A stretch of DNA of 64,000 bases from Phycisphaerales bacterium (GTDB taxonomy: Bacteria > Planctomycetota > Phycisphaerae > Phycisphaerales > UBA1924): assembly GCA_020850415.1 (NCBI GenBank), contig JADZER010000023.1:62001-126000 (forward strand). The letters are read 5' to 3'. Both the position numbers and the translations under genes were made by a program. Below, one piece after another: positions 36,306 to 44,857 of this stretch. The notes beneath the pieces are model-generated. The model ran no database searches. It was not told where the DNA came from and saw only the letters and a list, made by a program, of their open reading frames with translations. The number at the start of each line of letters is the position of its first letter. The first letter of the stretch is position 1.

Positions 36306-36728
36306 ATGAAGAAGGGAACTGATGCAAGCCGCCGGGGGCCGCGATGGAGAAACGCTCTCGCGCTGTGTGATACGCCCGCGGTGCTTGTCGCGGGTACCTG
36401 CCTGCTCGCCGCGGGCGCGGCGGTGTCGATCGCCTCCCCGACCTGCTGGCAAGAGGTGGACCCGGTCCCCACCACTTGCGATCGTGTCCTCTACGGCGCC
36501 TGCCCCGGCACCGTCATCACGGAGTCCGCGTGCGGGGATATGCAGTCGGCTGACACGGGCTGGGGATTCACTACCTACGACCACCGGACTTGTACCTACC
36601 AGCCACAGTGGTGGAACGAAGAACTGCAGAGATGCGAAGACCTCGGCGATCCGGTGACCTCCGAAGCGATCCCCTGCAAGGGTGCGCAGACCCCGGCGTG
36701 CCCGTCCAGCGGCGGCGGGCCACAGTAG
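36306..36728 (+). CDS. Small secreted protein with eight cysteines
   Basis: The 140-residue protein has a basic start, a hydrophobic export segment (AVLVAGTCLLAAGAAVSIA) and a mature part of about 95 residues with eight cysteines, several aromatic residues and a Gly/Pro-rich end. An even cysteine number in an exported domain suggests four disulfide bonds. The family is unknown to me. A GGAAGGA site precedes the ATG. Its position between a surface protein and a MauE-like redox membrane protein suggests that the MauE part supports its disulfide state; that is inference. Confidence 0.7.
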   Translation: MKKGTDASRRGPRWRNALALCDTPAVLVAGTCLLAAGAAVSIASPTCWQEVDPVPTTCDRVLYGACPGTVITESACGDMQSADTGWGFTTYDHRTCTYQPQWWNEELQRCEDLGDPVTSEAIPCKGAQTPACPSSGGGPQ

Positions 36729-36743
36729 ACCGCGAGGCCCGAG

Positions 36744-37961
36744 GTGCATAAGACGCGGCGGAGTCAACCCATCGGTCTCGGGGCGAGCGTCCCGGCCGCT
36801 ATTGTGATGGTGGTGTTGGGGTCGGCCGGCATGCTCAAACTGGCGGATCTCAACGCCTTCCGGATCGCGCTCGAGTCGTGGACGGCGCTGCCTCACCTCG
36901 TCCGGGGGACGCTCGTGATCGCGATCCCGACCGTAGAGCTCGGGTTGGCCGGCCTGTGGTTCGCCGGTCTGCGTCGCCGGGGGGTTCGTCTGGCGGCCGC
37001 GGGGTTCCTCGTCCTCGTCACCGCGGCCTACCTGGCGCACGCCATCTTCTTCGAGATTCCCGACTGCGGTTGCTTCGGCCTGATCGCCAAGGCCCAAGCC
37101 GACCGCCGCGTCGCGGTGTTCCTCGTCGCGAGAAACGGGTGCCTGTTGGGCCTGCTCTTGCTGAGCCTCATGGCGGACCGCGGCGGCGGGCGCCGGGCGC
37201 TGCGTGTCCCCTGGAGGTCAGGCCCCATGACCCGCCCGGGCTTCACACTCCTGGAGACCATCCTCGTCATCGCGATTGTCGGGTTGCTGGTGTCGTTGCT
37301 CATGCCCTCGCTTGGGCGGGCGCGCCAGTCGGCCGAGCGGCTCGCCTCGCGGCGGGCGCTCGGGCAGCACGCGGGCGTGGTCGGCGCGTATCTCCTCGAT
37401 TGGGACGACGCCTACCCGATCTACGCCGATCCCGATGCGATGCTTCACATCATCAGATCACAGAACCAGGTGCTGACATACAGCCAGTATTTCGGCACGG
37501 TCACCGGGTGGAATGTCGCGCTCGCGGACATGTACTACAACGGGCGCTCCACGGGCGACGACTTCCAGAGAAAGGGCTCCCGGCCGGAGTACACCGCGAT
37601 CACCCCGTTCAAGTACTCCTCGGCCTTCCTTGCCCACCCCGAGTTCTGGAACGAACGCACCCGCACCGGACCCGACCAATGGGGAGGCGTGCGCGACGCC
37701 CAGGTCCAGTGGCACTCGGCCAAGGTGGTCTTCATCGACTCATTGATGTGGGATCAGACCGCGCGCCCCGCTGATCCCAACTACTCGAATGAACGCAACA
37801 CGGATGTCAGTCTTCTCGACGGCAGCGCCAGGCTCGTCCGCCGCTCGGAGTTCGAGCCGCCGTACCCCAAGGGTGAGGGTGGCTGGAGGGGGTCGGCCTG
37901 GGACTGGGGATTTCCTGGGCTTCACACGGTAGATGGTGTCGCCGGGAGGGATATCCGCTAG
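36744..37961 (+). CDS. MauE-like membrane domain fused in frame to a pseudopilin
   Basis: The reading frame of 405 residues begins at GTG. Residues 1-145 form four membrane helices with the CxC-type motif IPDCGCFG, as in MauE/DoxX-like proteins that help form disulfides during methylamine dehydrogenase maturation. Residues 162-405 are a prepilin-type protein: MTRPGFTLLETILVIAIVGL (cleavage after Gly, Glu at +5) and a late LLDGSARLV block like H-X9-DG proteins. No stop separates them. Met162 (37227) has a strong GGAGG site 10 nt upstream, so a free pseudopilin may be made by internal initiation. In the full-length form the prepilin signal would sit behind four helices, so processing is uncertain. 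Confidence 0.75.
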   Translation: MHKTRRSQPIGLGASVPAAIVMVVLGSAGMLKLADLNAFRIALESWTALPHLVRGTLVIAIPTVELGLAGLWFAGLRRRGVRLAAAGFLVLVTAAYLAHAIFFEIPDCGCFGLIAKAQADRRVAVFLVARNGCLLGLLLLSLMADRGGGRRALRVPWRSGPMTRPGFTLLETILVIAIVGLLVSLLMPSLGRARQSAERLASRRALGQHAGVVGAYLLDWDDAYPIYADPDAMLHIIRSQNQVLTYSQYFGTVTGWNVALADMYYNGRSTGDDFQRKGSRPEYTAITPFKYSSAFLAHPEFWNERTRTGPDQWGGVRDAQVQWHSAKVVFIDSLMWDQTARPADPNYSNERNTDVSLLDGSARLVRRSEFEPPYPKGEGGWRGSAWDWGFPGLHTVDGVAGRDIR

Positions 37962-38018
37962 CCGGCTGGCAGGTGGGAGCATCGATGCCGGACCGGTGCC
38001 CGCCTACCATCCCGCCCC

Positions 38019-38900
38019 ATGGGCAAGACCAGAGAAATCAAGAAGCGGATCAAGGCCGTCGGCAACATCAAACGCATCACCCGCACGATGCAGATGATCG
38101 CCACCGCCAAGTTCAGCGCCGCGCAGCAGCGCTCCGTCGCCGGCAAGCCCTACACCCGCGCCATCTTCGACCTCGTCGCCGAGATCGCCGCCACCGCCGG
38201 CGACAGCCTCGAGCACCCGCTGCTCAAGCCCGGCGCCGCCGACGGGCGCGAGCTCACCCTCGTCCTCACCTCCGACCGCGGCCTCTGCGGGCCCTACAAC
38301 GGCTCGGTGCTCCGCAACTCCATGCACCACTTCCGCGCCAACCCCACCGCCAAGAACGGCGTCGTCGAGGTGGTCGGCAAGAAGGGCGTCGGCTTCTACA
38401 AGTTCAACGGCGTCCAGGTCGCCCGCCACCACACCCAGTTCGGCGACAAGCCCAGCTACGACGAGGTCGACCGGCTCGCCCAGGACTACATCGACCGCTA
38501 CACCGCCGGCGAAATCAGCAAGGTCAGCGTCGTCTCCATGCGGTTCCACTCCGCCGGACGCCAGTCCCCGGAGATCATGCAGCTCCTGCCCTTCGAGACC
38601 CCCAAAGGCACGAAGACCGAGCAGAGCGCCGGCGGCACCAACGCCATCTACGAGTTCAGCCCCGCCGGGCCCGAGCTGCTCAACGACCTGGTCCCCGCCG
38701 CTGTCAAGGCCACCCTCTTCCAGGCCTTCAAGGACGCCGTCGTCTCCGAGCATGTCGCCCGCATGGTCGCCATGAAGGCCGCCACCGACAACGCCGGCAA
38801 GATGGGCAAGAACCTCACCCGCACCTACAACCGCGCCCGACAGGCCCAGATCACGACGGAGCTGACCGAGATCATCTCCGGCGCCGCGGCCCTGTCGTAG
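38019..38900 (+). CDS. atpG: ATP synthase F1 gamma subunit
   Basis: The 293-residue gamma subunit forms the rotating shaft of F1. The N-terminus MGKTREIKKRIKAVGNIKRI, the SDRGLCGPYN block and the C-terminal MVAMKAATDNAGKMGKNLTR helix are all diagnostic. Unusually it is not among other atp genes: upstream is the pseudopilin gene, downstream a convergent prepilin gene, and a terminator follows. So it forms its own transcription unit, with TACCAT 8 nt before the ATG. Nothing in the sequence suggests it is broken. Confidence 0.96.
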   Translation: MGKTREIKKRIKAVGNIKRITRTMQMIATAKFSAAQQRSVAGKPYTRAIFDLVAEIAATAGDSLEHPLLKPGAADGRELTLVLTSDRGLCGPYNGSVLRNSMHHFRANPTAKNGVVEVVGKKGVGFYKFNGVQVARHHTQFGDKPSYDEVDRLAQDYIDRYTAGEISKVSVVSMRFHSAGRQSPEIMQLLPFETPKGTKTEQSAGGTNAIYEFSPAGPELLNDLVPAAVKATLFQAFKDAVVSEHVARMVAMKAATDNAGKMGKNLTRTYNRARQAQITTELTEIISGAAALS

Positions 38901-38940
38901 CCGCAGGCCTCCGCCCGGCCGCAGACCGCCTGAAACACAC

Positions 38941-38972
38941 AAGCCCCGGGCACGCGCCCGGGGCTTGTTCGT
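38941..38972 (+). terminator. Intrinsic terminator after atpG
   Basis: An 11-bp perfect stem AAGCCCCGGGC with a 4-nt loop is followed by GTTCGTT, 40 bp after the atpG stop codon. Confidence 0.8.
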
Positions 38973-39031
38973 TGCAGGGGTGGCGGAGTGTCAGGGTGTC
39001 GGGGTGGCTGCGTGCGCGCGCCGGGCGCCCA

Positions 39032-39868
39032 CTACTTCTGGCGGGGGTTGTTGATCCAGCCGAAGGGCCGGCGGTTCGCGTTGTCGTACACGCGCCAGAA
39101 GGACTTATACCCCCGCTTGTTGCTGGCGTAGATATCGCGGGACTCGAAGTCCACCTTGCGGTCCTTCAGCGCCTCGTCGCCGTCGTTGGGGCCCTGGAAG
39201 AGCACCGCGGTGCCGTCGGCCTGCCAGTAGTGCCCGCCCCCGGCGTGGCGCGTCGTGACCTGGTCCTCGTTCCCCCACAGCCCGTCGCGGATCTCGTCGT
39301 TGAACCAGTAGGTGCTCTCTTCCCAGAAGATCGGGACGCTGCCGAAGTAGGTCAGGGTCTCGTAGGTCGCCTCGTTCATGAAGGCGCTCACATTGCTCTT
39401 GTCGGCCGCGATGTAGCCCACCCGGACCTCGTAGCCGATCCGGTAGCCGCTCGTGAACGACTGCATGCAGTAGTCGTAGTTGAGGTCCACATTGCTGAAG
39501 ACCGACTGCTGGTTGCCGCCCTTGCCCACGCCGCGCCGCTTGTTGGTCGGGCACTCGCCGATCTCATGGGCGTTGCTCACATAGTCGTACAGCTTGCCGG
39601 GCTCATCGGTCTTCTCCCACTTGCCGCTGCCGTTGCTGTCGATGAAGTTCCACTTGTCGTCCTCCCAGATCTCCTGCTTGTTGTCGTCGGCGTACTGCAG
39701 CGCCGCCATCCCGATCTGGCGCATGTTCGACAGGCACACCACCTGCTGCCCCGCCGCCCGCGCCTTCCCCAGCGCCGGCAGCAGGATGCCGATCAGCAAC
39801 GCGATGATCGCGATCACCACCAACAACTCGATCAGCGTGAACGCGCGAGAACTGTTCGGCTGTCTCAT
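39032..39868 (-). CDS. Prepilin-type (H-X9-DG) secreted protein
   Basis: The 278-residue protein has a type IV prepilin signal [18 protein letters not shown] with Glu at +5 and a hydrophobic helix. The C-terminal part has the H-X9-DG pattern [18 protein letters not shown]. Planctomycetes encode many such proteins; they are thought to be assembled or exported by a type II/IV-like system. It is convergent with atpG. The ATG at 39868 is chosen because the prepilin leader is then 8 residues, as usual. Role unknown. Confidence 0.88.
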   Translation of the reverse strand: MRQPNSSRAFTLIELLVVIAIIALLIGILLPALGKARAAGQQVVCLSNMRQIGMAALQYADDNKQEIWEDDKWNFIDSNGSGKWEKTDEPGKLYDYVSNAHEIGECPTNKRRGVGKGGNQQSVFSNVDLNYDYCMQSFTSGYRIGYEVRVGYIAADKSNVSAFMNEATYETLTYFGSVPIFWEESTYWFNDEIRDGLWGNEDQVTTRHAGGGHYWQADGTAVLFQGPNDGDEALKDRKVDFESRDIYASNKRGYKSFWRVYDNANRRPFGWINNPRQK

Positions 39869-40030
39869 GGCTGACTCCGAGCAAGGATCCGTCGGCGATA
39901 TGGCGCGGCCGAGACCGGTCCGACCGCCCCGGGGACGGCGAGAACCGCCGACCCTCAATACTCAGCATACACGCTCCAACGCCCAGAACAACCCGGATTT
40001 GCCCCCGGGGGTCCGATACCATCCGGCCCG

Positions 40031-42703
40031 ATGGCCCGCCCGCCACAACCCGCCGCACGCCGCCGCCTGCTGCTCGGCTGGGCTATCTACCTGGCGCTGC
40101 TCGGCGCCTCCCACCTCACCCAATACCTCCGCCCCGCCGAGCCACAGACCGAGAACCCCGCGGTCGAGGTCGCCGTCACCGACGCCACCGGCCCCATCAC
40201 CCAACGCACCCAGCGCATCGCCTACCACGAATGGCCCCCGACGCCCGATCACCCCGGGCGACTCCCGGTCATCCTCCTCCACGGCTCGCCCGGCGAGGGG
40301 AGTAACTTCACCCGCCTCGGCCCCGCCCTCGCCGCCCGCGGCTACCGCGTCATCGCCCCGGACCTCCCCGGATTCGGGGGGTCCGCCGGCGCCCTCCCAA
40401 GCTACTCCATCCTCGCGCATGCATATGCACTCCGCGAGTGCATGGACGCCTGGGGCGTCGAGCGCGCCCACATCGCCGGCTGGTCGCAGGGCGGCGGCGT
40501 CGCCCTCCACCTCGCCGACCTCGCCCCCGAGCGCGTCGCCACGCTCACCCTCATGGGCTCCATCGGCGACCAACGGTCCGAGGGCTCCGGCAGCTACTGG
40601 TTCGAGCACGCCAAGTACGCCGTGGGCTACGCCGGCCTCGTCGTCGGCGCCGAGCTCGTCCCGCATTTCGGCGCCCTCGGCAGCCACGCCGAACGCCGCG
40701 CGTTCATCCGCAACTTCTGGGACACCGACCAGCGCCCCCTCCGCCCGCTCATGCGCCGGCTCCAGACCCCAACCCTCATCCTGCACGGGCACGACGACTT
40801 CCTCACGCCCGAGTGGGGGGCCCGGCTCCTGCACCGCCGCATCGCGCCCAGCAAGCTCGTCATCCTCGAGGGCTCGCACTTCCTGCCCATCCTCCAGGCC
40901 GACGAGGTGAGCGCGCGGATGGACCACTTCTTCGCGCATAACACCTTTGCTGTCGCGGGCGGGGCCGCCGCCGACGGGACCGCCGCGGGCGCGGCCCGCC
41001 CGCCGTTCTACCGCGAGCTGATCGACCGGTCCCCGCCCCCGACGACGCTCGGCGCGAAGCTCGACCGCGCGATGACCTGGGCGCTGCCCTATATCCCGTG
41101 GTGGGTGGTCGCGGCAGCGCTGGCCCTGCTGGCCTTCCGGCGCGCCGAGCTCGCGGCGGCGGTGGGGGGGCTCCTCGTCGCCTGGGTGTGGGCCGACGCG
41201 GGGGTGGTGTGCGCCGCCCTGCTCGCCGGGTTCGGCCTTCGCACGCTCGCGCCGGCCCGCGCCCCCGTCGAGGCCCCCGACCCCTGGCGCGAGGAACTCT
41301 CGCGGGGACGCTTCGCCCTGCTGCTCCGCACCCGTCTGCAGCCCTGGCGCCGCGACGAGGCGATCCGGGCCGCCCGGGCCACCGGCCGGCTCGACGCCTG
41401 GGCCCTCCTCGGCGCCCTCACCGGCGCTGTGCTCTGGGTCGCCCTCGCGTTCCTCGCGGCCCTCACCGCCGCCACGATCTGCCGGGTGTGGCTCGGCGGC
41501 AGCCTGCCGGCCATGCTCGGCGCAGCCGCGGCGTCGGTCCTGGGGGTGCGCGTCCTGGTCTTCGCCTCGACCTGGACCGGCCGTCAGCGAATCAAGGCCA
41601 CCCTGCGCCGTGCCCACAAGCACGAGTTCTGGCCCGCATGGGCCTACTACGCCCCGCTGGTCCCGTGGCTCGCCTGGCACGGTCTCCGGCGCGGCGGCGT
41701 CATGAGCTGCACCTGCGTCAACCCGGTCATCGGCGCGGGCGGCGGCGTGGTCGGCGAGAGCAAACGCCAGATCCTCGACGGGCTGCGGGGCCTGGGCGAC
41801 GGCGTGCTGCGCGCCGTGTACCTCGACAGCGCCGACCCCGGCGCACGGTTCGAGCGCCTCCGGGGGGCGATGACCTCGGGCCAGCTGCCCGCACAGTACC
41901 CCATCGTGCTCAAGCCCGACGCGGGGCAGCGCGGCTACGCCGTCCGCATCGCCCGCAGCGACGACGACGCCCGCGACTACCTCACCCGCATGGCCCGCCC
42001 CATCGTCGCCCAGACCTTCCACCCCGGCCCGGTCGAGCTGGGCGTCATGTGGGTCCGAGACCCAGACGCACCCCCAGGGCGCACCGGGCGCGTCTTCTCG
42101 CTGACCCGCAAGGTCTTCCCCGACCTCGTCGGCGACGGGCGCCACACGGTCGAGCAGCTGATCTACCGCCACCGCCGCTACCGCTGCCAGGCGGACATGC
42201 TCCTCCAGCGCTTCGCACACCGCAGGCTCGAGGTGCTCGCCGAGGGCCAAACGCTCCGCCTGACCACCGTCGGCAACCACTCCAAGGGCGCCATCTTCCT
42301 GGAGGGGGCCGAGGACATCACCCCGGCGCTCGAGGCCTGGATCGACAACGCCGCCGCGGCGTTCCGCGCCCCGCCGCCCGACGGACTCACCCTGCCCGAC
42401 GGCGACAACGGCCTGGACTTCGGACGGTTCGACATCCGGGCCAGCTCGATCGAGGATGTCCGGGCGGCCCGGGGGCTGGCGATCATCGAGCTCAACGGCA
42501 CCGCCGCCGAGTCGACGAACATCTATGACCCCGATCGCCCCCTCTGGTGGTCGTGGGGCGTGCTGCTCCGCCACTGGGCCCTCCTCTACCGCCTGGGCGG
42601 GCGCCGCCGCGCCATGGGTGTCCGGCCGATGGGCCCGCTCGATCTCCTGCGGGCCTGGCGGGAGTTCGACCACGACCGGCCGGACATCCGCGTGGGGGTG
42701 TGA
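40031..42703 (+). CDS. Alpha/beta-hydrolase, membrane and ATP-grasp fusion protein
   Basis: The protein has 890 residues. After a short membrane anchor, residues 60-300 are an alpha/beta hydrolase: oxyanion region LLHGSPGEGS, nucleophile elbow GWSQGG, acid in HGHDDFLTPEW, His in EGSHFLPI. Next come several membrane helices (about 345-400 and 450-515) and FWPAWAYYAPLVPWLAW. The last 330 residues look like an ATP-grasp ligase of the type linked to CVNPVIGAGGGVVGESK: PIVLKPDAGQRGYAVRI, VELGVMWVRDPD, FSLTRKVFPDLVGDG and IIELNGTAAES. The combination suggests hydrolysis and ligation of a carboxylate substrate at the membrane. Substrate unknown. TACCAT is 8 nt before the ATG; no ribosome site. Confidence 0.8.
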   Translation: MARPPQPAARRRLLLGWAIYLALLGASHLTQYLRPAEPQTENPAVEVAVTDATGPITQRTQRIAYHEWPPTPDHPGRLPVILLHGSPGEGSNFTRLGPALAARGYRVIAPDLPGFGGSAGALPSYSILAHAYALRECMDAWGVERAHIAGWSQGGGVALHLADLAPERVATLTLMGSIGDQRSEGSGSYWFEHAKYAVGYAGLVVGAELVPHFGALGSHAERRAFIRNFWDTDQRPLRPLMRRLQTPTLILHGHDDFLTPEWGARLLHRRIAPSKLVILEGSHFLPILQADEVSARMDHFFAHNTFAVAGGAAADGTAAGAARPPFYRELIDRSPPPTTLGAKLDRAMTWALPYIPWWVVAAALALLAFRRAELAAAVGGLLVAWVWADAGVVCAALLAGFGLRTLAPARAPVEAPDPWREELSRGRFALLLRTRLQPWRRDEAIRAARATGRLDAWALLGALTGAVLWVALAFLAALTAATICRVWLGGSLPAMLGAAAASVLGVRVLVFASTWTGRQRIKATLRRAHKHEFWPAWAYYAPLVPWLAWHGLRRGGVMSCTCVNPVIGAGGGVVGESKRQILDGLRGLGDGVLRAVYLDSADPGARFERLRGAMTSGQLPAQYPIVLKPDAGQRGYAVRIARSDDDARDYLTRMARPIVAQTFHPGPVELGVMWVRDPDAPPGRTGRVFSLTRKVFPDLVGDGRHTVEQLIYRHRRYRCQADMLLQRFAHRRLEVLAEGQTLRLTTVGNHSKGAIFLEGAEDITPALEAWIDNAAAAFRAPPPDGLTLPDGDNGLDFGRFDIRASSIEDVRAARGLAIIELNGTAAESTNIYDPDRPLWWSWGVLLRHWALLYRLGGRRRAMGVRPMGPLDLLRAWREFDHDRPDIRVGV

Positions 42704-42715
42704 CCCGGCGCCGCG

Positions 42716-42732
42716 CCCCCCCCCCCCCCCCC
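42716..42732. repeat. C17 homopolymer tract
   Basis: Seventeen C residues lie 13 bp after the stop codon of the fusion gene and about 190 bp upstream of the STAS gene. It is the longest single-base run in the window. It is followed by C-rich short repeats (ACAACCCGTCACAACCCGCA). No clear promoter flanks it. Confidence 0.9.
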
Positions 42733-42921
42733 GTTACAACCCGTCACAACCCGCACAACCCCCCCAACCCGCACCCCTCCCCGACCCCTCCCACACCGCT
42801 CGGCGCCGCTGCTCATCCCCGGAACCGGCTGGCAACCCCCCGGCCCGCTTGGCACATGTCTGTGTGCGAGTCGGGCCGCTGGGCCCGGCCTGGGTGGGTG
42901 TTCGCCGGGGAGGGGTGCCGC

Positions 42922-43320
42922 ATGTACATGCTCGAAGCCGCGTCGGCCGCGTCGGAGTTGGTGTCGGTGCTGGAGGTCGGGATGGTCCGACCGTTCGGGA
43001 TGGTCAAGGTCCGCCCCGAGACGCTCCGGGAGCACCAGGCGTCGCTGCTCCGCGAGGAGCTGGCCGATGTCGTTGACCAGTCCTGCGGCCGGCTGCTGCT
43101 GCGGTTCAGCGACGGCGCGGACCTCTGCGCGACCTGCCTCAACGAGCTGATCACCGAGTCCCGCCGGTGCGAGGCGCTGGGCGGGAGGATGTATGTCGTC
43201 GGCCTGAGCAAGGGGATGCGCCGGATGCTCAAGGCCACCGGCCTCGACCAGCACCTGCACCTCTCCAGGGACACGGCCGAGGCGATGCGTCACTTCGACC
43301 GGCGCAGCCGCGCGGCCTGA
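42922..43320 (+). CDS. STAS-domain protein, anti-sigma factor antagonist-like
   Basis: The 132-residue protein has a STAS fold pattern: the beta-strand GRLLLRFSDGADL, the helix after it, GGRMYVVGLSKGMRRMLKATG and a final helix. In SpoIIAA-type antagonists a conserved Asp-Ser is phosphorylated by an anti-sigma kinase; here the site reads DLCATC, with no Ser at that place, so the classic switch may be absent. I chose the ATG at 42922 because AGGGGTG lies 5 nt upstream; an ATG at 42856 would add 22 residues. Confidence 0.7.
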   Translation: MYMLEAASAASELVSVLEVGMVRPFGMVKVRPETLREHQASLLREELADVVDQSCGRLLLRFSDGADLCATCLNELITESRRCEALGGRMYVVGLSKGMRRMLKATGLDQHLHLSRDTAEAMRHFDRRSRAA

Positions 43321-43392
43321 CCGACCGGGCGGGATCGGGCCCCCTCTCCCGCACACGCCGGAGTCAGATCTCCCATGGGTGCCGGAGCCCGA

Positions 43393-43742
43393 TCACCAAT
43401 GGGTGCCGGGGTCAGAGCGCAGCGCAGCGAAGCGATGGCCCCGCGCCACGGCAACCCGCGCCAAAGCACCCGCGCCCTGCCCCCCCGCCCGCCCCCGGCG
43501 GGAGAGGGGGCAGGCCGCGGGCTCCTCTTCTACTCCTTCTCCAACGCTCGCCACTTCAGCCCGTGCCGCTTCCGTGCGACCGCGCAACCTCCCCAACTGC
43601 CGGGATCAGATCTCCAAGGGGTGCCGGGGTCAGAGCGCAGCGCAGCGAAGCGATGGCCCCGCGATCTCGCAACCCGCGCGAAAGCACCCGCGCCTCACCC
43701 CCTCTCCCGCCCCCGGCGGGACAGGACCGGGGCGAGGGCTCC
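43393..43742. repeat. Two direct copies of a 125-bp repeat, plus fragments
   Basis: Copy 1 (about 43400-43525) and copy 2 (about 43619-43742) share GGTGCCGGGGTCAGAGCGCA, the stretch GCGCAGCGAAGCGATGGCCC, CAACCCGCGC-AAAGCACCCGCG and the palindrome CCCGCCCCCGGCGGGA. A truncated start of the same unit (CAGATCTCCCATGGGTGCCG) lies at 43365. The roughly 490-bp stretch between the STAS gene and the epimerase gene contains nothing else I can identify. Confidence 0.85.
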
Positions 43743-43813
43743 ATGCCTCCTTGTCCTCCGTCGCTCGTGCGGCCACTCGCAACCTCGTGCGCACCCCTCA
43801 AATCGCCGCCGCG

Positions 43814-44788
43814 TCAGGCCCCGACAGCCCGCACCGCCGCCCACTGCCGCGCCAGGCCCTCGCGCCGGTCCATCGTCGGCCGGTAGCCCAACTCCTCGCG
43901 GCTGCGGGTCAGGTCGGCCCAGGTGCGCTCGACATCCCCGGTCGGCGGCTCGGCGCGCTCGATCCGGGGCTCGATGCCCGTCACCTCCGCGATCTGGCCG
44001 ATGAGCTCGTCGAGCCGGACCGGCCGGTCGCTCCCCAGGTTCCACACGCGGTAGCCGTACCGGTCGATCGCGTCGTACGCCGCGAGCACCCCGGCGACGA
44101 TGTCGTCGATGTAGGTGTAGTCGCGGCTCATCGACCCGTCGCCGTACACGGTGATCGGCCTGCCCTCCCGCATCAGGCGCATGAACCTGGCGATCGCCAG
44201 GTCCGGCCGCTGCCCGGGCCCGTAGACCGTGAAGAACCGCAGGCACGCGGTCGGCATGGCCGTGAGGTGGTGGTGCGTGTGGGCGATGAGCTCGCAGCAG
44301 CGCTTGGTCGACGCGTAGGGGCTGATCGGGTGCTCGACCGGGTCGGTCTCCGCGAACGGCGTCTTCGCGTTGTTGCCGTAGACCGAGCTGGACGACGCCA
44401 TGACCACCCGCCGACACGCGGCCCGCTCGGCGGCGCGGAGCACGCCCGCAGTCCCGAGCACATTGGCGCGGGTGTAGCCGACAGGGTCCTCGACGCTCGG
44501 GCGCACCCCGGCCTTCGCCGCCAGATGGATCACGCCCTCAGGCGCCGCCTCCGCGATCCGGTGTTCCAGCGCGGGCCCGTCGCAGATGTCCAGCTCCGCC
44601 AGCTCGAAGCGCCCGGCGCCCAGCGAGCGCAGGCGGTCCACATTGGCGAGCTTGATCGCCCGGTCGTAGTACGGGTCGAAGTTGTCCACGCCGAGCACGC
44701 GGGCGCCACGCGCCAGCACCGCCGCGGCGACATGCGAGCCGATGAACCCGGCCGCGCCGGTGACCACGATCGTCGTGCGCTGTGGCAT
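43814..44788 (-). CDS. NAD-dependent sugar epimerase, UDP-glucuronate 4-epimerase-like
   Basis: The 324-residue short-chain dehydrogenase/epimerase has the nucleotide-binding start VVTGAAGFIGSHVA, the segment MASSSSVYGNNAKTPFAETD, the catalytic Tyr-Lys pair in SPYASTKRCCE, and RFFTVYGPGQRPDLAI, which is typical of UDP-glucuronate/galacturonate epimerases. It makes nucleotide sugars for surface polysaccharides. It stands alone; no other sugar genes adjoin. The minus-strand terminator just upstream insulates it from the preceding gene. Confidence 0.88.
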   Translation of the reverse strand: MPQRTTIVVTGAAGFIGSHVAAAVLARGARVLGVDNFDPYYDRAIKLANVDRLRSLGAGRFELAELDICDGPALEHRIAEAAPEGVIHLAAKAGVRPSVEDPVGYTRANVLGTAGVLRAAERAACRRVVMASSSSVYGNNAKTPFAETDPVEHPISPYASTKRCCELIAHTHHHLTAMPTACLRFFTVYGPGQRPDLAIARFMRLMREGRPITVYGDGSMSRDYTYIDDIVAGVLAAYDAIDRYGYRVWNLGSDRPVRLDELIGQIAEVTGIEPRIERAEPPTGDVERTWADLTRSREELGYRPTMDRREGLARQWAAVRAVGA

Positions 44789-44815
44789 GGGTGCTCCCGC
44801 CCGGATGCTACGGGC

Positions 44816-44857
44816 CAAAAAGCAAAGCAGGGCGCCATCTGTTAAGACAGCGCCCCG
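44816..44857 (-). terminator. Minus-strand intrinsic terminator
   Basis: Read on the minus strand, GGGGCGCTGTCTTAACAGATGGCGCCC forms a hairpin and is followed by TGCTTTGCTTTTTGG. It would end transcription coming from the gene at 45119-46189, before the epimerase. Confidence 0.7.

Noticed and set aside
42829..42845. Sigma-54 promoter (CTGGCAAC with GG-N10-GC spacing) before the STAS gene
   Set aside because: The -12 part is CGGC instead of TTGC, and in such C-rich sequence the spacing match is weak.
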